From assembly GCF_900095185.1 (NCBI RefSeq), contig NZ_LT606948.1:124001-188000 (forward strand): a stretch of 64,000 nucleotides of DNA, read 5' to 3'. The notes below the pieces were generated by a model. The model made no database searches. It saw only the letters and a list, made by a program, of their open reading frames with translations, and was not told where the DNA came from. This DNA is from Polynucleobacter necessarius (GTDB taxonomy: Bacteria > Pseudomonadota > Gammaproteobacteria > Burkholderiales > Burkholderiaceae). Each line of letters begins with the position of its first letter. Position 1 is the first letter of the stretch. This document shows, in pieces, positions 1-12,417 of this stretch. The position numbers and the translations under genes were made by a program.

Positions 1-123
1 ATTTAAAAGAATTAAGGAAGAAACACGCTTTCACTCCTATCGGAGTGGTGAAAAATCAAATAAAAAAATTAAATTATTTGGGGAGTGGTTACTGAATGAG
101 ATGCGATCCAACTCTAAAACTAC

Positions 124-1059
124 TTAATCAAGGGCGCTGGACTGAATTTGGCTCTCTAACAATTTAACCATCGCGCAAACAGATAACTTACATAGCATCT
201 CTATTCCATAACGCTTACCGAGCGCAACGATATATCCGTTCCAATAGTTTATTTCCGTCTCTCTGCCCTTACCCAGATCTTGTGCTGTAGAGGAAATTTG
301 AGTAGCCATAGTCTTAGCAATTGACTCATTGGCTTCTCTTGCCTCGCACTCACTAATACCCACACCTTCCTTATGAGCAATTAAAAGAAATTCTTTAGTA
401 ATTTGATCAATTAAATTCCTAACCTCCAGAAATGCGACCATGTCGCCATTGGAAATGCCTCCAATTGCTGAAATTCCATTATAAGAACAGTTAACCAGAA
501 ACTTAAGCCACATCTGCTTTTTGATATCTTGAGCGATAGCGCAAGGAATCCCGGCTTCAGTAAATAATTGCCTAATCGTAGCGAAGATCTTTAAATCTTG
601 ATCTGTCATGGCATCAATAGATGCCGAGCACGAGTTTACCCCTTCCGTGATGCTTCACGGTTCGATATCCATTCATTCCAGCAGCAACATATACAACTGC
701 TGGATAAAAAGTTTTTGCCATCGGTACGATGGATACGCCATTTTGCAAACTTAAAATCACAGTATCGAATGGCAAAATTGAAGCGATCGATCGAATAACT
801 GGCTCTGTGTCTGGTGACTTAACACTTAACAAAACTAAGTTAGCATCAGCTATTAATGAGATGTCGCTACTCGCTTTTAAATGCACTACATCTTAAAAAC
901 GCTGGCAATCAAGTTCAAGCCTAAATTCATTAATCGCCTGAGCTCTATCGGGACGAACGATAAGCGTGACATCACAAGACCCGCACGAGCCAAGATACCT
1001 ACAAAGAAGCACACTACGGCACCTGCACCCAATACATAGATTTTTTTAAGTGATTTCAT
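124..1059 (-). pseudogene. 2-dehydropantoate 2-reductase family (ApbA/PanE), broken
   Basis: This was a ketopantoate reductase-family enzyme, which uses NADPH to reduce 2-dehydropantoate in pantothenate synthesis. Three pieces align end to end. The N-terminus (start at 1059) has the dinucleotide-binding motif VLGAGAV. The middle, about 886 to 614, contains VLLSVKSPDTEPVI and LQNGV. The C-terminal ApbA_C domain, 609 to 124, has the helix KQMWLKFLVNCSYN. At least three frameshifts (near 985, 886 and 610) separate them. If rejoined the protein would be close to the usual 300-330 residues. A paralogue of panE is possible, because these enzymes are often multicopy in Burkholderiales, so I give no symbol. 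The family call is firm, the exact substrate is not. Confidence 0.8.
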
Positions 1060-1543
1060 CTCAAGCTGGCGGTCACAATACTTCATTTGATCACAAACAA
1101 TAAAAAGTTAAGCGCTTGATCAAGTGGATATCCACAGAAAAACAGCTTAAGTGGGCAAAGAGCGGACCAAATGCTTTAAAAAAACAAGGCGTTCACTAAT
1201 TATTGATTTGTTTGATTATTTAATTCACTTTAATTCCTTGGACTGATAACAGATATCGGTTCAGAATCTCTCCATCGCCATTAATAAACGAAAGAATCGA
1301 GAAATGAAGAACCATTTCAACGTATCTGAGAGCTTGTACTTTCTCAATCATGAGTTTGCAAAAGACTTGACAAAATTCTTCAGCAATATCATCAATGGAG
1401 GCAAGCCATGATCATCGATGCCTTGAGAAAAACAGAACCTACTCGATTGATTATCGGCGACGCCATTGATGTTGCTGGAATCGCCATTTGCACCACCCAA
1501 TACTTACACAGTCATCATATTTTTTAATTCGAGGAGTAATACC
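1060..1543. other. Gene-free stretch
   Basis: I see no supported gene here. Short open pieces (one starting with ATG near 1302, another at 1408) encode unrecognised peptides. They may be the last traces of a deleted gene between the reductase and ohr remnants. Confidence 0.5.
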
Positions 1544-1910
1544 ATGAACACACTTGAAAAAGTAATGTAAACAGCCCATACTCACACCACTGGCGGTAGG
1601 AATGGGTGGCACCAGTATAGCAACCAATCCTGAACAACTCTTTGCCGCTGGATATTCAGCTTGCTTTATGGGAGCACTCAAGCATGTTGCTGGACTAAAA
1701 AAGGTTAAGGTGCCTGATGATGCTTCTATCGCTGCTGGTGTTGACATTGGTCCAATTCCACAAGGATTTGGTATCGCTGTCAAATCGGCCATAGCCTTAC
1801 CCGACTTAGAAAAATCAGTTGCTAAGGATTTAGTGGATACAGCTCATCAGGTTTGTCCTTATTCCAACGCAACTCGTGGAAACATTGAAGTTGATCTCTC
1901 ACTGGTTTAA
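1544..1910 (+). pseudogene. ohr: Organic hydroperoxide resistance protein (Ohr/OsmC family), broken
   Basis: Ohr is a thiol peroxidase that detoxifies organic hydroperoxides in the cytoplasm. The start MNTLEKVM, preceded by GAGGAG at 1531-1536, is followed at once by an in-frame TAA (1568-1570). The text continues TAHTHTTGGRNG, the normal Ohr N-terminus. About 25 residues then appear deleted, with a frame change, before TNPEQLFAAGYSACF, which holds the first catalytic cysteine. The second catalytic cysteine lies in HQVCPYSNATRGN near the end. The remaining length of about 120 residues compares with about 140 in intact Ohr. A re-initiated product from 1602 would lack the N-terminal strands, so I regard it as non-functional. 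A hairpin follows 16 bases after the stop. Confidence 0.85.
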
Positions 1911-1925
1911 TCAACTCAGTAAAAG

Positions 1926-1952
1926 AAGTGCCCTACATAAAATAGGGCACTT
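1926..1952 (+). terminator. Hairpin terminator after ohr
   Basis: A perfect 10-bp stem (AAGTGCCCTA with TAGGGCACTT) around a 7-base loop lies just after the ohr stop. The T tract is short, so termination may be weak. Confidence 0.6.
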
Positions 1953-2092
1953 GTTGATAGCTTAGGATATTTGACCGAGCAAGATTGCCAATCTAGTAAT
2001 GTTTGTAATAAATGCTGGTCGAATACATCTGTTGGCAAAATTCAATTGATACAGTAAATTGATGTTTCATCGGCTAAATGATACTCACACAC

Positions 2093-2113
2093 CCTAAAAA
2101 AATCGTTTTTAGG
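2093..2113. terminator. A/T-rich hairpin upstream of the GGDEF/EAL gene
   Basis: An 8-bp stem CCTAAAAA/TTTTTAGG with a 5-base loop sits in the 280-base gap between ohr and the next gene. It may be a bidirectional terminator. The rest of the gap shows nothing I can name. Confidence 0.35.
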
Positions 2114-2193
2114 CAATGTTTGCAGATTATTAACTATAGGGCTAATATATTATTACGGTTTTGCGATATTCCTCATAGTATGAGAAAACATCT

Positions 2194-4426
2194 ATGATCA
2201 AACAATTCATAGAAGCCTCAGCAATAGCACTTGTGCTGTATTGGCTCATCACTTAGACTCTTAGAGTTTGGTCTAACACCACCATTAGCAGCAGAGTCTT
2301 GGCTGGAATCGCCCTAGAAATTGTTACTGTCATTAGCATGAATAGTCCGGCATCCCTCTTTCAAGGGATTATTTTTGACATTCGCTTAATTGTCATCAAT
2401 GCAGCAACTTTGTTTTGTGGCCCCATCACTGGGGTAACGACTGCAATCATTGCCGCCGCGTTTCGGCTCTATGTGGGAGGCATCGGTGGTGATGTCAATC
2501 CTATACGCTTTTACCATTGGAGCGGCATTTCACTATGCCATTAAACAAAAATGGATTCCAGCCAAAGGAATTTCATTCTTTTTAATGGGGTTTCTTGCAC
2601 ACTCCACACTTCTTGTTCTTGTTTATCTCACCTTAACAACCACTGCCTTTCAAAACATACAGTTTTTGGCGGTTGAACGCCTCCTTCTTCCTGTCTCGCC
2701 AACCTTCTGCTCTGCCTACTCATGCAACACCAACAAAAGCAGATTACGGCTGCAGAAGAAACCAAAAGAGCCTTGGCATGCTTAAATACTATTTCTGAAG
2801 CGATACCAGACTTATTGTTAGTGCTCGATGAAAATGGAAAATACTTAGAGATATTTTCTGCCAATGAAAATTTGCTTGCTCTACCAAAAGACCAGGTCAT
2901 TGATAAAACTCTGCATGAAGTGCTGCCCAAAGAGCAAGCAGACTTTTTCTTAGTATGGGTTCGCTCTGTAATAAAGGATGGAGATACAAAACCGATTGAA
3001 TACCCAATGGTGACGTCAAATGGCACCTTGCAATTTGAAGCGCGAGGTAGGCACCTTTGGACTCCAGAAAATGGGTAAAAATCATTAGTTTTACTGACCA
3101 GAGACATTTCAGACCGTAAAAATCTTGAAACTCAGGTACACAACCTTGCCTATTTTGACCCCCCTGACTAACCTACCAAATAGAAGGTATCTTATAGAGC
3201 ATTTAGAGGATTTAGAAAAACTCAATGTAGAAGGCAAAAATGTGGGCGCTCTTCTTCATATAGATCTTGATGACTTTAGATATATCCATGAAGTTCATGG
3301 TCACTCAACCGGAGATCTGATTCTTTAAAAGTTTGTCTTTAGGCTTCAAGAAGTCCTGCATGCTAAGCATTATCTTGCACGCATTGTAAGGGATGCCTTT
3401 GCCATTCTGATAGAAGATGTGAACAAGGATCCTGCTGACGCTAAACAGCTAACAAAAGATTTTGCCAGTCATGTATTAAGGCGCATTCAAGAGCCTTTTA
3501 CGGTGTCGAACAATACAATTGCCCTCTCGACAAGTATTGGCATTGTGATGCTCGGAAGCAAATATTCCCTTCATGAATTAATGGTTTAGGCTGAGCTTGC
3601 CCTTTATGCAGCAAAAGATGATGGCAAAGATACTTCAAGATTTTTTGATCCCATCTTGCAAGAATCAGTCTCACAAAGAATCAAAATTGAAGAAGAGATT
3701 CGAGTTGCCCCAATAACCAACCAATTTCAAATTTACTATCAGCCCCAAGTCAATGCAAGAGGAGAGCTAATTGGAGTTGAGGCTCTGATACGCTGGAATC
3801 ATCTCGAGATGAGGTCTTTTATTGCCAGTAGATTTTATCCCTATAGCCGAGCATGCTGGGCTTATTTCAGAGATTGATCGTTGGGTCTTCAAACAAGCAT
3901 GTAAAGATGTTAATGAATTAGTCTCCAAATCTAATAATCCAGCCTTATTAGTGTCAAGTAATATTGGCGGCTCTCTTTTGGGACAAGCCGATCTGTTTGA
4001 GCAATTGTCAAATATGGCAGCCGAGGCATCGGTTGATCCTCATAGAATACAAATTGAAGTTACTGAAACCAGCTTAGTGAACAATTTAGAAAAATCAAAA
4101 ACTCAGATGTTAAAGCTGAAAAATATTGGTTTTAAATTTTCTCTAGATGATTTCGGTACGGGTTACTCATCATTCAATTATCTTCGCTAGTTCCCGATTG
4201 ATGAGGTAAAAATTGATCAATCCTTCGCACATGATTTACCAGATGATTTTGAGAGTCTTGCCATCAGTCAGTTGTCGCACTTGCACCAACCTTTGGCGTT
4301 ACTGTGATAGCGGAGGGAGTTGAAAGTATCGAACAAGAAAAAGCCCTCATGGAAAATGACTGCAATCACTTTCAAGGCTTCTTATATTCTAAGCCCAAAC
4401 CATTAAACATGTTATTCTCAAATTAA
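2194..4426 (+). pseudogene. 5TM-sensor/PAS/GGDEF/EAL cyclic-di-GMP protein, broken
   Basis: This was an inner-membrane cyclic-di-GMP turnover protein. In order it has a five-helix 5TMR-LYT-type sensor (about 2290-2720, with GIIFDIRLIVI and FCGPITGV), a PAS domain (about 2760-3060), a GGDEF domain opening with LTNLPNRRYL, and an EAL domain with GVEALIRWNH, a retained DDFGTGYSS and a final AEGVES motif near 4320. The GGDEF signature reads RIVRDAF, so the diguanylate cyclase half may have been inactive before the gene broke. The reading is interrupted by stops (near 2254, 3328, 3588 and 4188) and by frameshifts in the sensor, before GGDEF and in EAL near 3820. Recovered length is about 740 codons. 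It lies directly upstream of a second broken GGDEF gene. Confidence 0.88.
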
Positions 4427-4502
4427 TTACAAATTTTATCATTTAAGGCCTAAGGGCCAATATGGCGAAACCACGCTAATGTGTCTTGCATAGCAGTTCC
4501 AA

Positions 4503-5640
4503 ATGCTCTATAACAACAGTCTTCTTCTCGCTTTATGGTTAAGTCTATGCACATAGACCACCATTTTATTTGTTCTATACAAATTTAATAGAAATGTTCC
4601 CGGTTTACGGGATTGGGTTTTTGCGTTTCTACTGGACTGCTGTAATCTCTCCATTTTCCACATACAGCCCCCTTTTTTCCAAAAGTAGTATTGGTTCTGA
4701 TGAACAATCAGCATTGATGTGCGTAGGATTTTTAACGATACGCGCTTGTTATCTTCATGTCGGTGAGGTTTTTAAGCATAGCAAGATGGTTCTGACCGTT
4801 ATCGTAATTGACCTCTTACTAGCAACTTACCTGACAGTCGTTGAGCCAAATCAGCCCCTTAGATTCTTTATCGCTAGCCTGGTATCCGGAATTTTTTTAT
4901 CGCAGGCATGAAACTTACGAAAGGTGGGTTAGAAGTCTTTCCAATTCAATTTCTTTTTGGCTTCTCTCTTCTGTTGCATGGTTTATTTAATACCCTTCGC
5001 TCAAGACTATTCCAGCAGACCCGTTGCAGATGGTCTGATCAAAATTAATCAACCTTAGCCCTATACTGATGCCATCCTTTACGAACAGCTAGTAATTTCC
5101 ATTTTGTTCGCCCTAGGAATAGTCATGATTCTGAACGAATCAACAGCCAAACAACTACGTGTCTATGCTAAATTCGACAGCCTGACTAATTGATTTAATA
5201 GAAGAGTTTTTTAGGGTTATTAAAAAAGAATAAAAATGCCTTCATCTCTACTGAAGATGAGATATTGACTATTTCAAATCAATCAATGATCAATACGGTC
5301 ACCATATTGGTGATCAAGTTTTGGCTAATTTTGCATCTTTAGCAAAAAAAATTTTCGCGAAGAGGATAGCGTCTTCAGAATCGGTGGTAAAGAATTTACC
5401 ATTCTTCTACCAAATACAAGCGAGCACTCCGCGCTGCAATTTGCAGAACGTTTACGCTCTCTAGTTGAGGCAAGCGCCTGTAATATAGATCACAGGACAA
5501 TTAAATATACGATTAGTATTGGGGTCATTACCTGTGACCAAGAAATGACAGTTGATGAGGCATTAAATCCATCTGATTTAGCGATGTATCAAGCCAAGAA
5601 CAATGGTAGAAATCAAGTCAAATACTTCAATATTCAGTAA
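4503..5640 (+). pseudogene. Membrane GGDEF diguanylate cyclase, broken
   Basis: The gene is a decayed diguanylate cyclase. It opens with a hydrophobic N-terminus (MLYNNSLLLALW) carrying a stop at codon 18. The fragment RNVPGLRDWVFAFL resembles the membrane-sensor start common in such proteins. Several hydrophobic segments run to about 5170. The C-terminal GGDEF domain is readable from about 5360: [13 protein letters not shown] (GGKEF in place of GGDEF), then YTISIGV and the closing MYQAKNNGRNQV. Many stops and frameshifts lie between 4560 and 5360, more than in most genes here, so it probably broke early. With its upstream GGDEF/EAL neighbour it suggests loss of cyclic-di-GMP signalling. Confidence 0.8.
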
Positions 5641-6468
5641 GCAGGTTTCTGCTCATCATCGTAATTCATTTCATTAACTGCCAAGTCAAAATGCTTCTAA
5701 ACATATAGCTTTGAAGCATCTAGATAAGGGCAGTCTCAAGAAGTTTTTTATGACCCAGCATTTAAGTTGTCAAAAAAAATTCCATCCCAGATAGGTTGCT
5801 GGTCAGCTTACTAGGAGCCCTATTGCAATAATGCCTAACCTACTGCAAAAGTCTATTTCTTATTAGTTTGGTCCCTAGATTTATTTGTGAATTTCGCCCA
5901 AGATTACGAAATAACTGGGCCATATCTATTATGGCTCCCTTATACAATACCTTCTTGATCTGATAAACCAAGCGTCATTTAACCAGACACTCCAATTAAA
6001 CGCTGCAAATGCCATACGACCTCCACCTCCATCCAATCAAGCCAAGAAGACCAGCCGCTGATATCGCACCACTTTCCCCGCAGGTTTAAGCTAATGTCAT
6101 AACAACTGTTCAAATACAATTTCACATCATTTAATCCGTTGGTCGCGAGTGCAAAAACGTAGTTTTGACGAAGTCAATCTCGCCCGACCCACCAGCTATA
6201 CAAAGGGATCACAGCAATGCAGTCCTTTTTCTTTTTCATCTCCAAGACTTTACAGCGACTGAAGCAAGAATTCTCGTTCGACCTAAATAATATGGGTTGC
6301 CCTTTACCAAGATAGGACTAATATTAATTAAATTAAATAATTAAGCACCATAATTAGTCAAATCAATAAGGGCTTTACCGGACATAAACCATCCCACCTT
6401 CAAAAACGCTTGCACTTCTATTTTGAGAAGCCTATTCTGGAACATATAGTTCTAATTATTAAATACAT
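5641..6468. other. 828-base stretch without a gene
   Basis: No coding frame is recognisable. The only structure I can support is a repeat with a tRNA-like 3' end at about 6128-6225, listed separately. Confidence 0.5.
6128..6225 (+). repeat. Structured repeat, copy 1, with a tRNA-Lys-like 3' half
   Basis: A stem GCGAG (6145-6149) / CTCGC (6179-6183) encloses 29 bases holding an inner hairpin AAAAC/GTTTT. It is followed by CCGACCCACCAG and a hairpin region GGGATCACAGCAATG ending in a T-rich tail. A second copy at 9311-9393 has the same 29-base spacing and paired changes in both stems. Upstream, TTTAATCCGTTGGTCGCGAG, and downstream, the GACCCACCA end, match the 3' half of bacterial tRNA-Lys(UUU) as I recall it. 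The T-loop is replaced by the 29-base insert. No 5' half of a tRNA is visible. Confidence 0.55.
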
Positions 6469-7269
6469 ATGTGAAAAGCCTTGAATGCACTCATCATTAC
6501 TACGACGATGATCTCTCTCGGCTCTTCTGCACAGACAGAAAACTCACCTACCGAGTTGCTAGATAGACCTGCAATTTTTAATTCAAAACCCTATGCAGAA
6601 ATTGGTTTAAGCTATGAACGGCTAACAAACGGATATGTCCCATGGCAAAGTCAGTATTTTGATCTAATGCTACCGCTAAAACAAAATGGATTTGTTTATC
6701 TGCAAATACTGAATGCAGAGCGATTTACCCAGATAGACCAAGCCGCTTACCTCAATTATGCATATCCACTTAAATATGGCGTAGTGAATATTGAGGGATC
6801 TCACGCCCATAACCCTCAATTTCTTGCACAAAATTTTTATGGTGCTGACTTGAGCGGTAAATTGCCTTATGAATTTAATTATTGAATTTCTGGACGAGAG
6901 AGCAGTTATTTGGATGGCAGGACTAGCAATCAAAATTTGGGAATAGATAAATATATTGATCAATGGAGGATGGCTTATGTTGCAACTTATTCAACTCTAA
7001 ATAGCCAAAAAAGCGGCTGGTTAAGCAGATATCAAGTCCAATGGTTTGCAAAAAATAATCACCGCATTGGACTGACATACTCTAGCGGTCACGAACCAAC
7101 GGTAGTCAACATAGGAAATCTCACTACTATAGATACACAATAATACCTTGTAGATGGGCTCTATTGGCTAAACAATGAAATTGGACTTACCTTAGCCGCA
7201 TGGCATGCAAAACAAGGTAGTCATTACCAAAGAAATGGGTGGCAAATTGGACTTCGATTGGCTTGTTGA
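6469..7269 (+). pseudogene. YaiO-family outer-membrane beta-barrel protein, broken
   Basis: This encoded an outer-membrane beta-barrel of the YaiO type, which is often found beside a glycosyltransferase and is probably linked to polysaccharide export. A signal peptide (LNALIITTTMISLGSSAQ) is followed by amphipathic strands such as PYAEIGLSYERLTNGY and the closing strand WQIGLRLAC. The frame is continuous from 6469 to 7269. It is cut only by in-frame stops: a TGA directly after the likely ATG at 6469, a TGA at 6883-6885 and a TAA at 7141-7143. TTG at 6481 could serve as an alternative start. There are no frameshifts, so decay is recent. The 3' end overlaps the start of the HEAT-repeat gene, indicating an operon with it and the glycosyltransferase. 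Confidence 0.75.
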
Positions 7270-7921
7270 CCCTTTATTGCTTTATGCGCTTACCCTAACT
7301 GCTAGTTTATTTGGCGGAATTTTTATCCTAATACTGACTATTGTGATAAAGCATAGCCGCCTACAAAGTGAAAAAATACACAATCATTTTATTCTGTTAT
7401 TACATCAAACCGCAAAGCATTGTGAAGAGGGCAAGAATACTCAAGATCAGATAAGCCGTATTAACACTTTAATTCGACTTCATAAAATAGATATTGCATA
7501 TGGATAGGTAAGATTGCTCGAGAACACCCCTAAATCAGATCGCCCAAAATACATAGTCGTTGCAACCAAAACAAATGTACTTGAATGCATCCCTCACTGC
7601 CTCAATAGCGGAGGTTTGGAAGAGAAATGCATAGCTCTTGAAGCCATTGGACTATCCAATTTTAATAGCCATATCAATCATGTAAAACTATATACAGATC
7701 AGGAAATTGTTTCACCATATGCCTGCGTGGCACTAGCTCGCATGATTGGTAAGGAGTCACTTCCACTGATCATTCATGCCTATGAAAAAGGTGTGCTTTT
7801 AACAACCCAAGCATTGGCTGCCATAGTAGAGATTCCTGATGAGCAAATCTTTAACTATAGAAAGGACTTAACTCAAACAAATCTTCCAAATCAAATTTTT
7901 CAATATCTTGAGCTGACCTAG
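7235..7921 (+). pseudogene. Membrane-anchored HEAT-repeat protein, one in-frame stop
   Basis: The ATG at 7235 opens a protein with one N-terminal membrane helix (about residues 10-35, LLYALTLTASLFGGIF) followed by an alpha-helical region resembling HEAT repeats. Helices such as GLEEKCIALEAIGL and YACVALARMIGKESL pair in the usual way. The frame is open from 7235 to 7921 except for one TAG at 7505-7507, between the membrane part and the repeats. It sits between the YaiO-like barrel and a family 2 glycosyltransferase, overlapping the former and adjoining the latter, so it was probably a scaffold of the same polysaccharide machinery. Whether any product is made is unknown. A separate soluble HEAT fragment from a TTG at 7514 cannot be excluded. 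Confidence 0.7.
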
Positions 7922-9301
7922 ATGAACATCACCACTCTCTCATCTCAAGTAGTTCGATATATGGAGTATTTTTTCATTTGCATCTATTAGTTGCATTAAT
8001 TACCTATATTGTTGTCGCGGCTCTTCTTAGGAAACATTTACGTCACCTCGGCTACCGATCTATTAATCAGGAAAACGTACCTTTTGAAAAGTTGAGCGCC
8101 CCAAAAATGAGCGTTATTATTCCAGCTCACAACGAGGCTCAAGGAATTGTTGAGAGCATCCAGGCGGCACTCTCTGCAGACTACCCAAATTATGAAATCA
8201 TTGTTGTTGATGATGGCTCTAGCGATAAAACATTTGACTATCTTAGGGAGCACTGCGAACTTGAAGAGCACAGCATAAATCCCTCAAACGCAGTCAGTGA
8301 GTCCATAGTCTTAAGCACTTACAAATCTAAAAAATACTCACGACTTCAGGTTATTCAAAAAGACCATACCGGAAAGGCTGATAGCCTAAATGTTGGGATT
8401 CAATATAGCACCGGTGTTTATGTATGCTGCATTGATAGCGATTCAATTGTTACTCCTGATGCACTCGGGAAACTCGCTATTAAATGTATGAATGAGCCAA
8501 CATTAGTTGCGCTCGGAGCATAGCACCTAGTAATGAAATTATTGTCAAAGAAGGTAGGATTAAAAGAAAGCGGGGCTCCCAATCAGTATTTGTAGGGGTT
8601 CAAATTATTGAGTACTTACACTCTTTCACTTCATGGAGAACTGGCTGGTCATATTTAGATGGCCTACTCATTATTGAAGGTGCGCTTACTGTATTGACAA
8701 AGGATGTGCCACTCAAAGTCGGAGGCTACAAAAAAGCCGCCTTTTGTGAAGATTTGGAAATTATTCTGTCTCTTCATGATTACCATTTAAAGCATAAGCC
8801 CCCTTACAAGATATGGACCATTCCAGAAGTGATATGCTGGACTAGGGTACCCACAAAGATAAAGTCGGATTAAAAAAGCAGCATATTCGCTGGATGTGGG
8901 GCGCTTTGCAAATCTTAAGCTGGCATAAAGAACTGATGTGTAACAAGGAAGATACTCTGATAGGTTGGGTTTCTTTTCCACATATTATTTTTATTGAGAC
9001 ATTTGCTCCTGTCATTGAGCTATTAGGCATCATTTCTCTTTGGGTATGCATCGTCCTGAGCCTACTTTCTTATTACTCCTTTTTTATATACGGTCTATTG
9101 ATGTATGCAATTACAGGTTTTTATTCCTGGTATGCAATTGCAATGAATGATCATTACATCAGCAGCCTTAACTCACTCAAGCAAATATTGCGCTTAGGCG
9201 CCATTGGGTTAATTGACCCTATTGACTACAGACAAAGAGACGCTTACTGGAAGATGATTGGTTGGTGGCGCTGGCTCAGAGGTACGCCAATCAAATGGTA
9301 A
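7922..9301 (+). pseudogene. Family 2 processive glycosyltransferase, broken
   Basis: This was a membrane glycosyltransferase of the cellulose/poly-GlcNAc synthase type. The GT-A motifs are visible: MSVIIPAHNEAQGIVESI, VVDDGSSD, the DXD-like IDSDS, and FCEDLEIILSL holding the catalytic acidic residue. C-terminal membrane segments (IISLWVCIVLSLLSYYSFF) end in WWRWLRGTPIKW. Frame changes lie near 7985, 8520 and 8850, with in-frame stops at 7988 and 8521. Restored length is about 460 residues, normal for the family. The start ATG at 7922 immediately follows the HEAT gene stop. The structured repeat copy 2 begins ten bases after its stop and may have served as terminator. A specific polymer cannot be assigned. 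Confidence 0.85.
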
Positions 9302-9310
9302 TCCAATAGC

Positions 9311-9393
9311 TGTGAGTTCGGAAACAAAGTTTCGACAAAGACAAGCTCACCCATCCCACCAGTTATACGAAGGGATCACAGCAATGTGGTCCC
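9311..9393 (+). repeat. Structured repeat, copy 2, at the glycosyltransferase 3' end
   Basis: A stem GTGAG / CTCAC encloses 29 bases with an inner GAAAC/GTTTC hairpin. CCATCCCACCAG follows, and then a perfect hairpin at 9372-9393 (GGGATCACA, GCAA tetraloop, TGTGGTCCC with one T-G pair). Compared with copy 1 near 6150, the outer stem changes C-G to T-A and the inner stem changes A-T to G-C, so pairing is conserved. Its position right after a stop codon suits a terminator or a 3'-end mobile repeat. Confidence 0.6.
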
Positions 9394-9427
9394 GTTTCGA
9401 TAGCATAAAATACTCTTGAAGCTTTCC

Positions 9428-10707
9428 TTACTGCACTTTAACGATCGGAGGCGGCTCCCAGGTTCCATCAAGAATAGAAGGATTCTTAGTCCTAGGCCCA
9501 TACATTCGCATCATTGGGATGAAATTACCCTTTAGTGCTGGTAACCAGTTTGGTTCCAATGCCTTACCTGGTGATTCAGCTTGAAAATACAACGTTATCG
9601 AACCATCTGGATTTGATTTCAAATGATCTCGCGGGCTGACAGTGAACTTATTTAAAGCATTTGGCACACACCACCAACCACCAACCACCATCGATCACAT
9701 ACATGGTAATGGACCAAAAACCCTCAACTGGTGGAGTAGCTCCTTTTGTAAAAGTCAGGGTGTACTTATTAGTACCCACTAATTTTTTACCAGCACTATC
9801 CACCTCAGCATAGGGATAAACTCATCTTCCTGAAGGTTAGATGGCCATCCAAATGCAGCAACAACAGCTCGCTTCATCTATAGTCAGCGCCAAACTGTAT
9901 CTTCGGGGGCTGGTGGAGCATCTTTACACATCAAATTTGCCATTCGATTGAAATAAGCGGCCGTATCCATACCCAAAATTACATCTTACGGTTTATCCGT
10001 CATTGAAAAACCCGGCTCTGGATTGATCGCAGGCGCCTCATATTTCAACTTTTTACTAAATGCAGTCAAAGGAATTAATGAATACTTTGCCTGCAATTGA
10101 TTTACAAGCTTGCAATCAGCTGGCGTACCATCCGCGTAGGTGCGTCCCAAGATCACGGCATATCGTGTTGGAAAAAGCAATTTGAGTCATACCCTTGGGC
10201 ACTTCACCCTTCCAGTTTGGACCAGTTAATAAGGTAGTGAGCTGCTTTACCGCCGTTAGGTCGACTTCCTGGCGTTTGCACAATCGTCATCCACAAATCC
10301 ACCATCTCAAACAGAGAAAACCGTTTACCCATATCTGGGTGACTGAAAACCACAGGCTCAGCTAAATCTACCCAAGTTATTGAGTACAACGTATCTGCAT
10401 TTGGCGCGGATACCCCTCGATAATCTGCAGGTGGAGATCGAGGCACGTTGGTAAATTGCCCCATTGGTGACTTCAAGCCCTCTTGCTTAGGGACATGAGA
10501 GATCTGTACTCGCGTTACTGCAGTAGTCAGCAATAAATAACCATCCACATAGGCTTCCAATGCAATTGACTTAGCCTCTTTTACTTTTGCCTCGGCAGCT
10601 GCTGTACTCGATTTAGATGAATCTGTAGCTTCAGAAGCCTTCTTCCTGCATCCAAATAAAGTGATGGAAACAGTTCGACAAAGTATAGGAATAATTATTC
10701 GACTCAT
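9428..10707 (-). pseudogene. DUF1254/DUF1214 domain protein, broken
   Basis: The start at 10707 follows a strong ribosome-binding site (AAGGAGGG). The first residues look like a lipoprotein-type export signal (ITLFGC near residue 20). The DUF1254 half is readable to 10204, with NADTLYSITWVDLAEPVV and FSLFEMVDLWMT. The DUF1214 half is in pieces, ending in YGPRTKNPSILDGTWEPPPI at 9428. At least four frameshifts or stops lie between 10204 and 9690. Proteins of this type are secreted or periplasmic and of unknown function. Restored length is about 425 residues, somewhat below the usual 450-480. The carboxylesterase remnant lies just upstream on the same strand, only 25 bases away, so the two were probably co-transcribed. 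Confidence 0.8.
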
Positions 10708-10732
10708 AATGCCCTCCTTACATTAAGTTGAA

Positions 10733-12378
<1,646 letters not shown>

Positions 12379-12417
12379 TGGAATGCAACTGAATAGATTG
12401 GTATTTTTAAGTTCCAT

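Noticed and set aside
2628-3107. A 159-codon minus-strand frame
   Set aside because: It is antisense to the PAS domain of the GGDEF/EAL pseudogene, which has real motifs.
6205-6225. The 3' hairpin of the repeat as an integron attC site
   Set aside because: The expected RYYYAAC and GTTRRRY ends are not at the outer boundaries; AAAC/GTTT lie in the central hairpin instead.
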